Positions 53,462-61,818 of a DNA stretch of 64,000 bases are shown here, piece after piece. Numbering within the stretch: the stretch's first letter is position 1; each line of letters opens with the position of its first letter. A program made the translations under genes and the position numbers. Source of the stretch: Streptomyces venezuelae (GTDB lineage: Bacteria > Actinomycetota > Actinomycetes > Streptomycetales > Streptomycetaceae). Where the stretch lies: positions 2,390,001 through 2,454,000 of the forward strand of contig NZ_CP029190.1 of the NCBI RefSeq assembly GCF_008642295.1, given 5' to 3'. Below the pieces are notes generated by a model. That model did no database searches, had not been told where the DNA came from, and saw only the letters and a program-made list of their open reading frames with translations.

Positions 53462-53494
53462 GTACACCGGCAGTACACCCCCGGTACTGTTCGG
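53462..53494 (+). promoter_or_regulatory. 11-bp direct repeats before the first ABC operon
   Basis: GTACACC or GTACTG starts recur at 53462, 53473 and 53484, exactly 11 bp apart, about 80-110 bases before the ABC ATPase start. Direct repeats with 11-bp spacing are typical of OmpR/PhoB-type response regulator sites. Only partly conserved. Confidence 0.35.
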
Positions 53495-53573
53495 CAGCAG
53501 GAAGCCCCCGTGCCCGAAGGCCCGCGCCCTTTTCAACTGGCGTCGGGCCTTCGGCCGTTCTAGTGTCAGGCGC

Positions 53574-54596
53574 ATGATCGAGCTTGAGGGACTTACGAAA
53601 CGTTTCGGCGCGAAGACCGCCGTCAACAACCTCAGCTTCCAGGTCAGACCGGGAGTGGTGACCGGCTTCCTCGGCCCCAATGGGGCCGGCAAGTCGACCA
53701 CCATGCGCATGATGCTCGACCTCGACAACCCGACCAGTGGCACGGTCCGGATCGACGGCAAGCACTACCGGGATCTGCCGGAGCCGCTGAAATACATCGG
53801 AGCGCTGCTGGACGCCAAGGCCATGCACGGCGGGCGCAGCGCCTACAACAACCTGCTCTGCCTCGCCCAGTCCAACCGGATCCCGGAAAGCCGGGTGGCC
53901 GAGGTGCTTGACCTGGTCGGACTGACCGCCGTGGCCAAGAAGAAGTCGAAGGGCTTCTCCCTGGGCATGGGGCAGCGGCTGGGCATCGCCGCCGCACTGC
54001 TCGGCGACCCCGAGATCCTGATGTTCGACGAACCCGTCAACGGCCTGGACCCGGAGGGAATTCTCTGGATCAGGAATCTCATGAAGGGTCTTGCGGCGGA
54101 GGGAAGGACGATCTTCGTTTCTTCTCACCTGATGAGCGAAATGGCTTTGACCGCCGAGCATTTGATCGTGATCGGCCAGGGAAGGCTGCTGGCCGACACC
54201 TCGATGTCGGATTTCATCCAGCAGAACTCGCGCAGTTACGTACAGCTGCGCACCCCTCAGCAGGAACGCCTCAAGGACGTCCTGCACGAGGCGGGAATCG
54301 CGGCCATTGCGGTCCCGGGCACCGGCACGCTGGAGATCGACGGCGCGACCACCGAGGAGCTCGGCGAACTGGCCGCCCAGCACCAGATCGTGCTGCACGA
54401 ACTGAGCCCGCAGCGGGCTTCACTGGAGGAAGCGTTCATGCGTATGACGGCGGACGCGGTCGAGTACCACGCCCATGCCCCCGGCACCCCGGGAGTCCCG
54501 CCGCAGGCCGGTGTGGCCGCCGACAACCCGGCCCGCCCGGCCGACGTCCCCGCCTGGGGCGCCGGCTTCGAGGCGACCCGCAAGGACGGCGAGTGA
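53574..54596 (+). CDS. ABC transporter ATP-binding protein (first pair)
   Basis: ATPase subunit (340 aa) of an ABC-2 type exporter. Walker A is GPNGAGKST (34-42); a Q-loop region follows (KYIGALLDAKAMHGGRSAYN), the signature is SLGMGQRLGIAAAL, a degenerate LSGGQ, and Walker B is EILMFDEPVNGLDPEG. The switch His is in FVSSHLMSEMALTAEH. After about residue 225 a C-terminal domain ends in a Pro/Ala-rich linker unusual for the class (HAPGTPGVPPQAGVAADNPARP). ATG at 53574. Its stop overlaps the permease start. These ATPases work with a small membrane partner to extrude antibiotics, lipids or peptides; the substrate is unknown. The second ATPase at 55503 is similar, a tandem duplication. Confidence 0.92.
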   Translation: MIELEGLTKRFGAKTAVNNLSFQVRPGVVTGFLGPNGAGKSTTMRMMLDLDNPTSGTVRIDGKHYRDLPEPLKYIGALLDAKAMHGGRSAYNNLLCLAQSNRIPESRVAEVLDLVGLTAVAKKKSKGFSLGMGQRLGIAAALLGDPEILMFDEPVNGLDPEGILWIRNLMKGLAAEGRTIFVSSHLMSEMALTAEHLIVIGQGRLLADTSMSDFIQQNSRSYVQLRTPQQERLKDVLHEAGIAAIAVPGTGTLEIDGATTEELGELAAQHQIVLHELSPQRASLEEAFMRMTADAVEYHAHAPGTPGVPPQAGVAADNPARPADVPAWGAGFEATRKDGE

Positions 54597-55354
54597 CCAT
54601 GGCCCTCTCCGCCGTTCTCAAGTCCGAGTGGACCAAGATCCGCACGGTCGCCTCCACCAGCTGGACGCTCGCCCTCGCCTTCCTCGTCACCGTCGGCTTT
54701 GCCGCGCTGTTCAGCGCCACGGCCGATCCGGCGAAGATCGAGAGCTTCGATCCGACCGCGACGAGCTTCAGCTCGATGCAGTTCGGGCAGCTGGCGATGA
54801 TCGTCTTCGGTGTGATGGTCGTGAGCACCGAGTACAGCACCGGCATGATCCGCACCTCGCTGGCCGCAGTACCGAACCGCTCCCGCTTCCTGCTCGGCAA
54901 GATGGCCGTGGCGACCGGGCTCGCCCTGGCCGTCGGCATGCTGACCAGCTTCGTGTCGTTCTTCCTCACGCAGGCGCTGCTGGGAGACGACGGCATCGGC
55001 ATCGGCGAGGAGAACGTGCTGCGCGCCGTCGTCGGCGCCGGCCTGTACATGGCGCTCCTCGCCCTGTTCTGCATGGGCGTGGCCGCCATGCTGCGCAGCT
55101 CGATCGCCGCCATCAGCATCCTGATCCCGTTCTTCCTGATCCTCTCGAACGTCCTCGCGGGCTTCGAGGCCACCCGTCCCGTCGGTCAGTACCTGCCCAG
55201 CAACGCCGGGTCGAGGATCATGCTGGTCGTCCCGGACGCCTTCGGGAGCCCCGAGACCCCCTACGGTCCCTGGGGCGGCATCGGGATCATGGGGCTGTGG
55301 GTCGCCGCCGCCGTGATCGGCGGGCTGCTGGTGCTGAAGAAGCGCGACGCCTGA
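54593..55354 (+). CDS. ABC-2 type membrane permease (first pair)
   Basis: Integral membrane subunit of 253 aa with about six helices: WTLALAFLVTVGFAALFSAT, QLAMIVFGVMVVSTEYST, MAVATGLALAVGMLTSFVSFFL, VVGAGLYMALLALFCMGVAAML, IAAISILIPFFLILSNVLAGF and IMGLWVAAAVIGGLLVLKK. EYSTGMIRTSLAAVPNRSRFLLGK after helix 2 is the ABC-2 family hallmark. The GTG at 54593 overlaps the ATPase stop (GTGA); an ATG at 54599 is a second possibility. It pairs with the ATPase before it. A gap with 11-bp direct repeats leads to the second pair. Confidence 0.9.
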   Translation: MTMALSAVLKSEWTKIRTVASTSWTLALAFLVTVGFAALFSATADPAKIESFDPTATSFSSMQFGQLAMIVFGVMVVSTEYSTGMIRTSLAAVPNRSRFLLGKMAVATGLALAVGMLTSFVSFFLTQALLGDDGIGIGEENVLRAVVGAGLYMALLALFCMGVAAMLRSSIAAISILIPFFLILSNVLAGFEATRPVGQYLPSNAGSRIMLVVPDAFGSPETPYGPWGGIGIMGLWVAAAVIGGLLVLKKRDA

Positions 55355-55387
55355 CGCGACGCCTGACCGCTGCCGGTCCGGGCCGGT

Positions 55388-55420
55388 CTCAGGGGTACCT
55401 CAGGGGTAGCTCAGGGATCG
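55388..55420 (+). promoter_or_regulatory. triple 11-bp direct repeat before the second ABC pair
   Basis: Three head-to-tail units: CTCAGGGGTAC (55388-55398), CTCAGGGGTAG (55399-55409) and CTCAGGGATCG (55410-55420), ending 82 bases before the second ABC start. Equal 11-bp spacing suits an OmpR/PhoB-like response regulator binding on one face of the helix. A TATCCT box at 55448-55453 could be the -10. Confidence 0.6.
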
Positions 55421-55502
55421 GCCCGGGACGGAACCGTACGCCGCTCGATATCCTCTTAAGCCTTACTCGGGCGAGACGCGCCCGGCCGGCAAGGGGCAGA
55501 GC

Positions 55503-56636
55503 ATGATCGAGGCAGTCGGACTGACCAAGCGCTTCGGCGCGAAGACAGCCGTCGACCAGCTGTCCTTCCAGGTCAGGCCAGGTCACGTCACCGGCTTCCT
55601 GGGACCGAACGGGTCCGGGAAGTCCACCACCATGCGCCTGATCCTGGGCCTGGACCGGCCCACCTCCGGGCGGGTCACGATCAACGGCCACCCCTTCCGG
55701 GAGCTGCCCCACGCACAGCGCATCGTCGGCGCCCTGCTCGACGCCAAGGCCGTGCACGGCGGCCGTCGGGCCCGCACCCACCTGCTCGCCCTCGCCCAGC
55801 TCTCCGGCATCCCGGAGAAGCGGGTGGACGAGGTGCTGGGGGTGGTCGGCCTCCAGGACGTGGCCCGGCAGCGGACCAAGGGCTTCTCCCTCGGCATGGG
55901 CCAGCGGCTCGGCATCGCCGCCGCCCTGCTCGGCGACCCCCAGGTGCTGCTGTTCGACGAGCCGGTCAACGGCCTCGACCCGGAGGGCATCCTCTGGGTC
56001 CGCAATCTGATGAAGCAGCTGGCCGCCGAGGGCCGGACCGTGTTCGTCTCCTCACATCTGATGAGCGAGATGGCACTGACCGCCGACCACCTGATCGTGA
56101 TCGGGCGGGGGCGGCTGCTGGCCGACATGGGCGTCCAGGAGTTCATCGCCCACAACTCGGCCGGATTCGCTCGGGTCCGGGTCGCCGACACCCAGCCGGA
56201 TGGCTGGAGCGCCCTGGGCGAGGTGCTCGCCAAGGAGGGCGCCCGGGTGCTCCAGGAGCCGGACGGCGCCCTGCGGGTGACCGGCCTGGAGCTGCCCCGT
56301 ATCTCCGATCTCGCCCACGAAGCCGGTATACGCCTGTGGGAGCTGTCCCCGCACAAGGCCTCGCTGGAGGAGGCGTACATGCGGATGACCCAGAGCTCGG
56401 TCGAGTACACCTCCACCGACGACCCCCGGGCCGAGCTGTTCGCGCCCGAGCCGATGTCCCTGCCCGCCTGGGAGGACGAGGTGGCCCCGGAGCTGCCGGC
56501 CTCGACGGCCGCGGGCTTCTTCGCTCCCCCGCCGCCCGGGGCGGGCGCCGCCCCCTTCCTGATGCCCGGCAGCCCCGGGGACCTGGCGGGCACCCCGTCC
56601 GCGAGCAAGCCCAGCGTCGAAGGGGAATCCCGATGA
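55503..56636 (+). CDS. ABC transporter ATP-binding protein (second pair)
   Basis: ATPase subunit of 377 aa, strongly similar to the one at 53574 (same VGLTKRFGAKTAVDQLSFQVRPG start). Walker A GPNGSGKST, signature SLGMGQRLGIAAALLGDP, Walker B VLLFDEPVNGLDPEG, switch SSHLMSEMALTADH. The C-terminal part is a long, low-complexity Pro/Ala/Gly tail (ASTAAGFFAPPPPGAGAAPF) absent from classical members. The start at 55503 has a loose ribosome site (AAGGGGCAGAGC). Likely an ancient tandem duplication with the first pair, with its own control by the direct repeats upstream. The stop overlaps the next start (ATGA). Confidence 0.92.
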   Translation: MIEAVGLTKRFGAKTAVDQLSFQVRPGHVTGFLGPNGSGKSTTMRLILGLDRPTSGRVTINGHPFRELPHAQRIVGALLDAKAVHGGRRARTHLLALAQLSGIPEKRVDEVLGVVGLQDVARQRTKGFSLGMGQRLGIAAALLGDPQVLLFDEPVNGLDPEGILWVRNLMKQLAAEGRTVFVSSHLMSEMALTADHLIVIGRGRLLADMGVQEFIAHNSAGFARVRVADTQPDGWSALGEVLAKEGARVLQEPDGALRVTGLELPRISDLAHEAGIRLWELSPHKASLEEAYMRMTQSSVEYTSTDDPRAELFAPEPMSLPAWEDEVAPELPASTAAGFFAPPPPGAGAAPFLMPGSPGDLAGTPSASKPSVEGESR

Positions 56637-57484
56637 GCGCCCCGGTGAACACCGCCCGGCAGGAGCAGCAGGACCGGCAGCGGTACGACTCTCCGCTGCC
56701 CGCCGCCCGGCCCACCCTCGTGCATGCGCTGGCCTCGGAGTGGACCAAGCTCGTCTCGGTCCGCTCCACCCTGTGGACCCTCGCCTCGCTGGTGGTCCTG
56801 GTGGTCGGCATCGGCAGCATCGCCGTGATCCAGACCACGGCCTACGACTACGAGCAGATGCCGTTCACCGGGCCCGCCATGTTCGGCCTGCTGGTCGGGC
56901 AGGTGTCGGTGATCGTGCTCGGCGTGCTCAGCATCTGCTCCGAGTACGGCACCGGGCTGATCCGCACCACCCTGACCGCGGCCCCCGACCGGTACCGGGT
57001 GCTGACCGCGAAGTACGTGGTCTTCGGCACGGTGGCCCTGGGCGCGGTGCTGTCCTCGGTCGCGCTGGTCGGCTTCTTCGCCGCCATGATGCACTCCGGT
57101 GCCGGCTCCGGTGTGCACACCGCCCGCGAATGGCTCTGGGCGGTGAGCGGCAGTGTGTACGTGACCGTACTCGGGGTGCTGGCGCTGGCGGTCGGGGCGC
57201 TGGTGCGGCACTCGGCCGGCGGGATCGCCGTGATGCTGGGCGTGGTCACCGTCCCGCCGGTGCTGGGCGCGATGCTCGGGGCCTGGGAGGCCACCCGCGA
57301 TGTCGGGCAGACGCTGGTGACCTACAGCCCGCCGGTCGCGCTGATCCAGCTCTTCGGGGCGGACAGCAGTACCGGCTCCAGCGAGGCCATCCCCAGTGAT
57401 CTCGCCCAGCTCGGACTGGTGGGCCTGGTCACGGCGGCGGCGGTGGCCGGCTCGTACCTGGTGGTCGGCCGCCGCGACGTGTAG
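56633..57484 (+). CDS. ABC-2 type membrane permease (second pair)
   Basis: Membrane subunit of 283 aa with about six helices; the first (STLWTLASLVVLVVGIGSIA) follows a polar N-terminus rich in Gln/Arg (NTARQEQQDRQRYDSP). The family hallmark EYGTGLIRTTLTAAPDRYRVLTAKY follows helix 2, VALGAVLSSVALVGFFAAMM and VLGVLALAVGALVRHSAGGIAVML are later helices, and LVGLVTAAAVAGSYLVVG ends it. ATG at 56633 overlaps the ATPase stop. It forms the exporter with the preceding gene. The product is distinct from the first permease (about 30% visible identity by eye), so the two exporters may have different substrates. Confidence 0.88.
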   Translation: MSAPVNTARQEQQDRQRYDSPLPAARPTLVHALASEWTKLVSVRSTLWTLASLVVLVVGIGSIAVIQTTAYDYEQMPFTGPAMFGLLVGQVSVIVLGVLSICSEYGTGLIRTTLTAAPDRYRVLTAKYVVFGTVALGAVLSSVALVGFFAAMMHSGAGSGVHTAREWLWAVSGSVYVTVLGVLALAVGALVRHSAGGIAVMLGVVTVPPVLGAMLGAWEATRDVGQTLVTYSPPVALIQLFGADSSTGSSEAIPSDLAQLGLVGLVTAAAVAGSYLVVGRRDV

Positions 57485-57491
57485 CCGGTAG

Positions 57492-57818
57492 CTAGTACCG
57501 CGGGGCGTTCCGGGACCGCTGCACCTTCGAGGCGCGGCGGTCCTTCGCGTTCCAGCAGGCCTTGTGCCAGTGCCGCCGGTCGTCCACGCCGCCGTACTCC
57601 GGCCAGGCCACCAGGTGCGGGGTGCCGGAGGGGATCTCCTGGTCGCAGCCGGGGCAGCGGTAGCGCTTGCCCACCGAGCTCGCGCCCGCCACGTGCCGGA
57701 TCTTCCAGTCCTCGCCCTGCCACTCCTCGGTGCTCTCCAGGCCGAAGCGGTCCAGACCGCCACGGGGGCCTTCCTCCGGGTTCTCGCCGCCCCTGGGGCG
57801 GTTGTGGCGCGGTGACAC
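57492..57818 (-). CDS. small conserved protein with a Cys/His zinc-finger-like centre
   Basis: Protein of about 108 aa, conserved in Streptomyces and sometimes labelled ATP/GTP-binding; I see no P-loop. GTG at 57818 is chosen because TGAGG lies six bases upstream and the product then begins SPRHNRPRGG. The centre IRHVAGASSVGKRYRCPGCDQEIPSG shows CPGC, and HWHKACWNAK a further His/Cys pair, so a zinc site with two Cys, a His and a Cys is possible. The terminal stretch KDRRASKVQRSRNAPRY is basic. It converges on the second ABC permease and is divergent from the luciferase-like gene. Function unknown; nucleic acid binding is plausible. Confidence 0.78.
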   Translation of the reverse strand: MSPRHNRPRGGENPEEGPRGGLDRFGLESTEEWQGEDWKIRHVAGASSVGKRYRCPGCDQEIPSGTPHLVAWPEYGGVDDRRHWHKACWNAKDRRASKVQRSRNAPRY

Positions 57819-58029
57819 GTATACCTCACGAAGCTGCGGGCGGACGGGACTTTCTCCCAGACTACGCGGAGCGAGCCCGGGTACCCGCAGGGTGTTCACG
57901 GCGGCCCCCGCCGGACGGCGACTGAGCCGACAATCTCAATAACTTTCCTGTCAGGCCGTGCCTTTGGCACGTGTCAGACGTTGTTGCCATCGGGGGAAAG
58001 CCGCGTCAGCCGCAAGGAGGCAGAGGGCG

Positions 58030-59061
58030 ATGCGCGTAGGAGCGTTTGTACTGGCAGCCCAGTTCCCGGGGCAGGGACAGGGGGAGGCGCTGCACCGTGC
58101 GGTGCGGACCGCCGAGGTGGCGGAGGAGGCCGGGCTGGATTCGGTCTGGCTGGCCGAGCACCACTTCGTTCCGTACGGGGTGTGCCCCTCGGCGGTGACC
58201 CTGGCCGCGCTGCTGCTCGGCCGCACCCGGCGGCTGCGGGTGGGCACGGCGGTGAGCGTACTGCCGAACACCCACCCGGTGGCCCTCGGCGAGCAGACCG
58301 CCCTGCTGCACCTGACCTCGGGCGGCCGGTTCACCCTCGGGGTGGGCCGGGGCGGGCCCTGGGTGGACCTGGAGGTGTTCGGCGGCGGCCTGCCGGCGTA
58401 CGAGGAGGAGTTCCCGGACTCCCTGGACCTGCTGCGGCGCTGGCTGGCCGAACCGCGGGTCGGCTCGGCCGGCGGCCGGTACGGCTTCCGCGAGGTGGCC
58501 GTCGTACCGCGTCCGTCGGAGGCCCTGGACGCGGATGCGGCGGGACCGGAGGTGATCGTCGCCTGTACCTCTCCGGCCTCGGTACGGATGGCCGCCGAGC
58601 GGGGGCTGCCGATGCTGCTGGGCATGCACTGCGGGGACGAGGACAAGGCGGCCATGGTCGCGCTGTGGCAGGAGACGGCCCGCGCGGCCGGTCACCCCGC
58701 GGACACCGTGCGGAACGCCGGCCACGTCTCGGCAGGGGTCTGCCAGCTCGCGGACCGCACGGTAGATGCCCGGGAAACCCTGCTGAAGGCGATGCCCGGC
58801 TGGTTCAGGCTGGGTCTGGACGCGCATGTCACGGTCGACGGACGGCACCGCGCCATGCGGGACCCGGTGGCCTATACGGAACTGCTCTGCGAGCTGCACC
58901 CGGTGGGTACCCCGGACCTGGCCGTGGACCGGCTGGCGGCCACCGCCGAGCGCACCGGCATCACCCGGTTCGCGCTGCTGACGGAGGGCTCGGGCGATCT
59001 CGCCTCGACCGAGGAGAACGTCCGGCGGCTGGGCGGCGAGGTCGTGCCCCGGCTCGTGTGA
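58030..59061 (+). CDS. LLM class flavin-dependent oxidoreductase
   Basis: Luciferase-like monooxygenase-fold protein (343 aa), probably binding FMN or F420. The start is fixed by AAGGAGG nine bases before the ATG. Conserved features are RVGAFVLAAQFPGQGQG, AEEAGLDSVWLAEHHF, VGTAVSVLPNTHPVALGEQTALLHLTSGGRF, LGVGRGGPW and, later, ITRFALLTEGSGDLASTEENVRRL. These are typical of the bacterial luciferase alpha/beta group; the substrate cannot be named. Upstream lies a 15-bp palindrome CGTGCCTTTGGCACG at 57957-57971. It has no close functional partner in this window. Confidence 0.88.
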   Translation: MRVGAFVLAAQFPGQGQGEALHRAVRTAEVAEEAGLDSVWLAEHHFVPYGVCPSAVTLAALLLGRTRRLRVGTAVSVLPNTHPVALGEQTALLHLTSGGRFTLGVGRGGPWVDLEVFGGGLPAYEEEFPDSLDLLRRWLAEPRVGSAGGRYGFREVAVVPRPSEALDADAAGPEVIVACTSPASVRMAAERGLPMLLGMHCGDEDKAAMVALWQETARAAGHPADTVRNAGHVSAGVCQLADRTVDARETLLKAMPGWFRLGLDAHVTVDGRHRAMRDPVAYTELLCELHPVGTPDLAVDRLAATAERTGITRFALLTEGSGDLASTEENVRRLGGEVVPRLV

Positions 59062-59129
59062 TGCGCTTCTCCCGGCCGTGGCTGCCGCCCCGGTATCGGT
59101 AACACCCCCCTGCGATGCGGAGCGGCAGC

Positions 59130-59158
59130 AAAAAGAGTCGGGACACCCCCGGCGGTCC
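59130..59158 (-). terminator. terminator of the SCO5389-family gene
   Basis: On the minus strand a GGGAC...GTCCC hairpin (59158-59140) is followed by TTTTT (59134-59130). Short stem but a true U tract, two bases after the stop codon. Confidence 0.6.
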
Positions 59159-59160
59159 CG

Positions 59161-59553
59161 CTAGCAGTCCCGAAGCTCCGGAGACTGGTTGAGCAGCTGA
59201 CCCCGGATCGATGTGAACTTGGCCAGTCGGTCGTCGGCCGAGGCGTCCAGGGGGAACACCGCGACCCGGTGGCAGTTCTGGAACGCGAGCCGCACCCCGA
59301 AGTGCCGCTGCAGCGCACCGCGTATCGCGTCACTCGCGAGCGCGCGCAGCAGCTGGCCGCGCGCCTGCTCGTCCGGCGGGGGCGTCTGGTTGTCGGCGAA
59401 CTCTCCGCCGTCGACCTTGAGCTGGGCCACCAGCGAGCTGATCATCTCCCAGGCGAAGGGCAGGGAGGTCCGGACGCAGTCGACGAAAGCGGCTTCGTCG
59501 ACCTCGCCTCGCTCGGCCTGTTCGAGTAGGGCCGGTGAGACGTCGAGCGACAT
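59161..59553 (-). CDS. SCO5389 family protein
   Basis: Conserved actinomycete protein of 130 aa with no known role, called after its S. coelicolor relative. ATG at 59553 follows GAGGAGAACC. The sequence is helical and soluble: SPALLEQAERGEVDEAAFVDCVRTSLPFAWEMIS, then LVAQLKVDGGEFADNQTPPPDEQARGQLLRALASDAIRGALQRHFGVRLAFQNCHRVAVF. A conserved Cys lies in FVDCVRTSLP, a second in FQNCHRVAV. In the S. coelicolor order it sits next to nucS as here; the two starts face each other across 232 bp, so they might share regulation. No enzyme motif. Confidence 0.82.
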   Translation of the reverse strand: MSLDVSPALLEQAERGEVDEAAFVDCVRTSLPFAWEMISSLVAQLKVDGGEFADNQTPPPDEQARGQLLRALASDAIRGALQRHFGVRLAFQNCHRVAVFPLDASADDRLAKFTSIRGQLLNQSPELRDC

Positions 59554-59785
59554 GGGTTCTCCTCTCGCGACCCCGGTCGTTTCGGTGACCGGAGTCTTAC
59601 GGGCAGGGAAGGCGGAGCCGCAACACGCAGCAACGCAGTGTGCGCGTATCGCAACCTCCTGGTCACCACGGTAGGCGCCCGGTGGGGACCGCACCAGGAG
59701 AATGCGCATACAACGCGCCATCCGCGAACGGGGCTTTCGGGGGCGAATCGCGTGGGGGCGGCTCCTTCGAGTAGCGTTGCCGACC

Positions 59786-60457
59786 ATGCGTCTCGTCATC
59801 GCCCGTTGCTCCGTCGACTATGCGGGCCGGCTCACCGCCCATCTGCCCTCCGCACCCCGTCTGATCCTCGTGAAGGCGGACGGAAGCGTCTCCATCCACG
59901 CGGACGACCGGGCGTACAAACCGCTCAACTGGATGTCGCCGCCGTGCACCCTCAAGGAGGGGACGGGGGACGATGCCGGCGTCTGGACGGTCGTCAACAA
60001 AGCAGGCGAGAAGCTCATCATCACGATGGAAGAAGTCCTGCACGACTCCTCGCATGAGCTGGGCGTGGACCCGGGCCTGATCAAGGACGGGGTGGAGGCG
60101 CACCTCCAGGAGCTCCTCGCCGACCGCATCGAGACGCTGGGCGAGGGCTACACGCTGATCCGGCGCGAGTACATGACGGCGATCGGCCCGGTGGACATCC
60201 TGTGCCGGGACTCCTCGGGCGCCACCGTCGCGGTCGAGATCAAGCGCCGTGGCGAGATCGACGGCGTGGAACAGCTCACCCGTTACCTGGAACTGCTGAA
60301 CCGGGACCCGCACCTGGCGCCGGTCCGCGGTGTGTTCGCCGCGCAGGAGATCAAGCCGCAGGCGCGGGTGCTGGCCGGGGACCGGGGCATGGAGTGCGTG
60401 GTCCTGGACTACGACGCGCTGCGCGGTATCGAGGACGACAAGCTCCGCCTGTTCTAG
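59786..60457 (+). CDS. nucS: mismatch endonuclease NucS/EndoMS
   Basis: DNA repair nuclease (223 aa) that replaces MutS/MutL in actinobacteria: it cuts both strands at mismatches. [20 protein letters not shown] starts the DNA-binding N-terminal domain, with [12 protein letters not shown]. The C-terminal RecB-like nuclease domain has Asp137 (GPVDILC) and the ExK pair Glu151/Lys153 ([13 protein letters not shown]). The protein ends DDKLRLF, the motif that binds the DNA clamp. The ATG at 59786 has no Shine-Dalgarno; a TAGCGT box ends nine bases upstream, so the message may be leaderless. Family knowledge predicts a role in keeping mutation and recombination rates low. Convergent with the MFS gene. 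Confidence 0.95.
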   Translation: MRLVIARCSVDYAGRLTAHLPSAPRLILVKADGSVSIHADDRAYKPLNWMSPPCTLKEGTGDDAGVWTVVNKAGEKLIITMEEVLHDSSHELGVDPGLIKDGVEAHLQELLADRIETLGEGYTLIRREYMTAIGPVDILCRDSSGATVAVEIKRRGEIDGVEQLTRYLELLNRDPHLAPVRGVFAAQEIKPQARVLAGDRGMECVVLDYDALRGIEDDKLRLF

Positions 60458-60471
60458 AGCGTTCCCCGAGG

Positions 60472-60503
60472 CCCCGCACCCGCGGATTTCCCCGGGTGCG
60501 GGG
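60472..60503. terminator. bidirectional terminator, nucS / MFS gene
   Basis: CCCCGCACCCG (60472-60482) and CGGGTGCGGGG (60493-60503) form an 11-bp stem with a 10-base loop between the convergent genes. Confidence 0.75.
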
Positions 60504-60519
60504 CGGACGGTTCGGCGGA

Positions 60520-61818
60520 TCAGGCCCGGGCCGGCTCGGCCCGGCCGGCCGCCGCCCCGGCCGGCGGGGCTGCGAGGCGCCCCGTGCGGCCGAGGGCGTA
60601 CAGGGCGGCTGCGCAGCCGAACCCGAGCAGGGCCAGGGCCGCCCACGGCAGCGCGGGGACACCCGCGGCGCGGGCGGCGTCCAGGGCCGCGCCGGTGCCC
60701 AGGTTGCCGAGGGTGATGCCCACCCCGCAGACGGTGTTGTACAGGCCGTAGTGGGTGGCCACGAGCCGGTCCCCGGACAGCCGGACGATGGTGTCCATCT
60801 CGAACGGGTACGCGATCATCGTGCCCAGGGCCAGCAGCAGCGCGGCGAGCACCGGCGGCACCGCCGCCACCGCCCACCGGCCCGCCCCGCCGCCCGGCAC
60901 CGGCAGCGCCGTCGCGAGCAGCAGCGGCAGGAAGGCCGAGCCCATCACCACCAGGCCCCCGGCCAGCGCCTGCCCGGGCTCCAGCCGGGCCTTGCACCAG
61001 GCGGTGACCCGGGTCTGGCCGAGTACGGTACTCAGCCCGGAGACGGCGAACAGCAGGGCCACCGCCACGGTCCCGGACCGCCCGTCGCCGCCCAGCCGGC
61101 GCACCTCCAGCGGCAGCGCCAGATAGACCTGGAAGGTCAGCACGTACGAGACGGTCATGGCGGCGGAGAACAGCAGGAACGGCCGGTTCGCCAGGATGCC
61201 CCGCCATTGCGCCGCCACGCCCTCCCGCCGGTCGTCGGCCGCCGCCCGGCGCGCGGGCAGCGCCCGCACCTGCACCAGGCTCAGCACGGCGAACACCCCG
61301 GCCGCGGTCAGACAGGTCACCTTGAACGAGACCCCGGTCAGCACCATGCCGACCAGCGGCCCGAGCAGGATGCCCGCCTGGTAGAAGACGTTGAACAGGG
61401 CGAAGGCCTCGACCCGGCGCTCCCCCGCGTCCAGCGCCAGGTACGCGCGGGAGGCCGGGTTGAACAGCGCCCCGGCCAGCCCGGTGGCCGCCGAGGCCGC
61501 GAGCAGCGCCGGAACCGAGTCGACCAGCCCGAGGGTGGCGAAGCCGATGATCCGCAGCACCAGGCCGCAGATGATCATCGGCTTGTAGCCGAGCCGGTCG
61601 GCCAGGGTGCCGCCGAGCAGGAACATGCCCTGCTGGCTGAAATTGCGTACGCCCAGGATCAGCCCCACCAGCCAGCCCGCGAGGCCGAGCGGCCCGGCGA
61701 GATGGGCCGCAAGGTAGGGCATGAGCATGTAGAAGCCGAGGTTGATGGTGAACTGGTTGACCATCAGGAGCTGCACGCTCCGGTCGTACGTCCGTACCTG
61801 CGCAAAGGTGCCTTTCAC
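60520..61818 (-). CDS. MFS transporter coupled to the PLP enzyme
   Basis: Integral membrane protein of 432 aa with about twelve helices. [22 protein letters not shown] is helix 1, and [18 protein letters not shown] holds the MFS motif between helices 2 and 3. Later segments include [36 protein letters not shown] and [22 protein letters not shown] at 61818 overlaps the stop of the PLP enzyme (GTGA), with GGAG nine bases upstream. The coupling suggests export (or import) of the enzyme's product, perhaps an unusual amino acid; that is inference. Distinct from the 14-helix exporter at 6104-7639. Confidence 0.88.
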   Translation of the reverse strand: MKGTFAQVRTYDRSVQLLMVNQFTINLGFYMLMPYLAAHLAGPLGLAGWLVGLILGVRNFSQQGMFLLGGTLADRLGYKPMIICGLVLRIIGFATLGLVDSVPALLAASAATGLAGALFNPASRAYLALDAGERRVEAFALFNVFYQAGILLGPLVGMVLTGVSFKVTCLTAAGVFAVLSLVQVRALPARRAAADDRREGVAAQWRGILANRPFLLFSAAMTVSYVLTFQVYLALPLEVRRLGGDGRSGTVAVALLFAVSGLSTVLGQTRVTAWCKARLEPGQALAGGLVVMGSAFLPLLLATALPVPGGGAGRWAVAAVPPVLAALLLALGTMIAYPFEMDTIVRLSGDRLVATHYGLYNTVCGVGITLGNLGTGAALDAARAAGVPALPWAALALLGFGCAAALYALGRTGRLAAPPAGAAAGRAEPARA

